Shown here piece by piece: positions 5,481 to 6,464 of a DNA stretch of 6,464 bases. The translations under genes were made by a program, and so were the position numbers. The stretch comes from Methylomarinum sp. Lineage in GTDB: Bacteria; Pseudomonadota; Gammaproteobacteria; Methylococcales; Methylomonadaceae. The stretch's first letter is position 1, and the number at the start of each line of letters is the position of its first letter. Under the pieces are notes generated by a model. That model was not told the origin of the DNA. It saw nothing but the letters and a program-made list of their open reading frames with translations, and did no database searches. The stretch lies in contig WTAG01000472.1 of NCBI GenBank assembly GCA_013139755.1, positions 1-6,464 of the forward strand, in the 5' to 3' direction.

Positions 5481-6464
5481 ATGGGTATTAGCGAACAGAT
5501 TTACCAGGCAAACATATTGATTGTTGATGATGAGCCGGCCAATGTAAAGCTACTGGAACGGATTTTATTGCGTAAAGGGTATCAAAATGTATATGCAACA
5601 TCAGACCCAAGGGATGTTGAAGGCTTGTGTGATAAGGTTGAATTTGATGCGTTCTTATTAGATATAAGAATGCCTGAGATTGATGGCTTTCAAGTGATGG
5701 AACTCTTGGGAAAATATTACGTTAACGACTACTTGCCTGTTTTAGTCTTTACTGCACAAATAGATAGAGAAACACGTTTAAAGGCACTGGAATGCGGTGC
5801 TAAAGATTTTTTAACCAAGCCATTTGATCAAGTTGAAGCATTAACACGAATTAATAATTTATTAGAAGTTCGTTTAATGCATAAACAGATCAAACAACAG
5901 AACAGTATTTTAGAAAGTGAAGTAAAGAAAAGAACGAAAGAGCTCTATGATACGCGGCAACAAGTCATTCAACGATTAGGTCTGGCGGCAGAGTATCGGG
6001 ATAATGAAACCGGTAATCATATTATCAGGATGAGTAAATACTCAAAACTGTTGGCATTGGCCTATGGACTTCCAGAAAAGCAAGCGGATTTAATCTTAAA
6101 TGCTTCACCTATGCATGATATTGGGAAAATTGGTATTCCTGATAATGTCTTATTGAAGCCTGGAAAGTTAGATGCAGATGAATGGAAGACCATGCAAAGC
6201 CATGTTGTTATCGGGGGCGATTTATTGGCGGGAGATGATTCTGAATTAATGGTTGTAGCGCGACAAATTGCTCTACATCACCACGAGAAATGGGATGGTA
6301 ATGGTTATCCTGAGGGCTTAAAGGGTGAGGAAATTTCAATTGAGGGTCGGATTTGTGCTATAGCAGATGTATTTGATGCATTACTTTCTGAGCGACCTTA
6401 TAAAAAACCCTGGACTGTAGAAATGGCTTTAGAGTTAATAGAAAGTGAAGCAGGAAAACAGTTC
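5481..6464 (+). CDS. RpfG-like response regulator: REC plus HD-GYP c-di-GMP phosphodiesterase (3' partial)
   Basis: Cytoplasmic response regulator expected to hydrolyse c-di-GMP to pGpG and/or GMP under phosphorylation control. The frame is open from ATG 5481 to the window end (328 residues seen). The receiver (about 10-130) is intact: Asp16/Asp17, phosphoacceptor Asp61, Thr91 and Lys113-Pro114. A coiled-coil linker follows at about 130-165. The HD-GYP domain starts near 165: ETGNH (Glu176, His180), HDIGK (His212, Asp213, Lys216), His241, HHEKWDGNGYP (His267, His268, GYP 275-277) and Asp296, so every expected metal ligand is present, including the Glu associated with trinuclear-iron members. 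RpfG-like proteins usually run roughly 350-380 aa, so probably only a short tail is missing. It follows the soluble kinase by 13 nt. Being the only receiver here joined to an enzymatic output, it is the likely end point of the phosphorelay and counteracts the cyclase at the front of the operon. Confidence 0.93.
   Translation, partial: MGISEQIYQANILIVDDEPANVKLLERILLRKGYQNVYATSDPRDVEGLCDKVEFDAFLLDIRMPEIDGFQVMELLGKYYVNDYLPVLVFTAQIDRETRLKALECGAKDFLTKPFDQVEALTRINNLLEVRLMHKQIKQQNSILESEVKKRTKELYDTRQQVIQRLGLAAEYRDNETGNHIIRMSKYSKLLALAYGLPEKQADLILNASPMHDIGKIGIPDNVLLKPGKLDADEWKTMQSHVVIGGDLLAGDDSELMVVARQIALHHHEKWDGNGYPEGLKGEEISIEGRICAIADVFDALLSERPYKKPWTVEMALELIESEAGKQF

Overview
The window is an AT-rich bacterial segment, probably from a gammaproteobacterium. 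That placement rests on the style of the proteins (PilJ-type sensor domain, RpfG-like HD-GYP regulator, GAF-like plus GGDEF cyclase) and on low-GC codon use. The genus cannot be fixed from the sequence alone.

Layout: bases 1-318 hold no convincing complete gene. The left part (about 1-162) is richer in GC than the rest. It contains a small lysine/arginine-rich frame on the minus strand that runs off the left edge, next to a short perfect palindrome, and it looks more like a dispersed intergenic repeat than a normal gene. The right part (163-318) carries a candidate promoter (perfect TATAAT at 255-260), a 7-bp inverted repeat where transcription would begin, and a good Shine-Dalgarno sequence. 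From 319 to the right edge, four plus-strand genes are packed head to tail with gaps of 8 nt, -4 nt (ATGA overlap) and 13 nt, so they almost certainly form one operon.

The four genes are: (1) a GAF-like/GGDEF diguanylate cyclase with an intact active site and inhibitory site, started by TTG; (2) a membrane hybrid histidine kinase with a PilJ/NarX-like periplasmic sensor, a FixL-like PAS domain, a second PAS, a kinase core and a receiver; (3) a soluble REC-REC-histidine kinase whose first receiver has lost its phosphoacceptor aspartate; (4) an RpfG-like REC-HD-GYP cyclic-di-GMP phosphodiesterase, cut by the window end shortly before its expected C-terminus.

Together they encode enzymes that make and break c-di-GMP plus two histidine kinases, the only visible output receiver being that of the phosphodiesterase. 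My inference is a self-contained signalling module: the membrane kinase senses a periplasmic ligand and perhaps a gas or redox cue through its FixL-like PAS. The soluble kinase acts as an integrator or relay, and phosphorylation of the HD-GYP receiver sets c-di-GMP breakdown against synthesis by the cyclase. The most unusual points are the FixL-like PAS that keeps the residues equivalent to the heme ligand and the O2-contacting arginine, the degenerate pseudo-receiver at the front of gene 3, and the tandem-receiver-before-kinase architecture.
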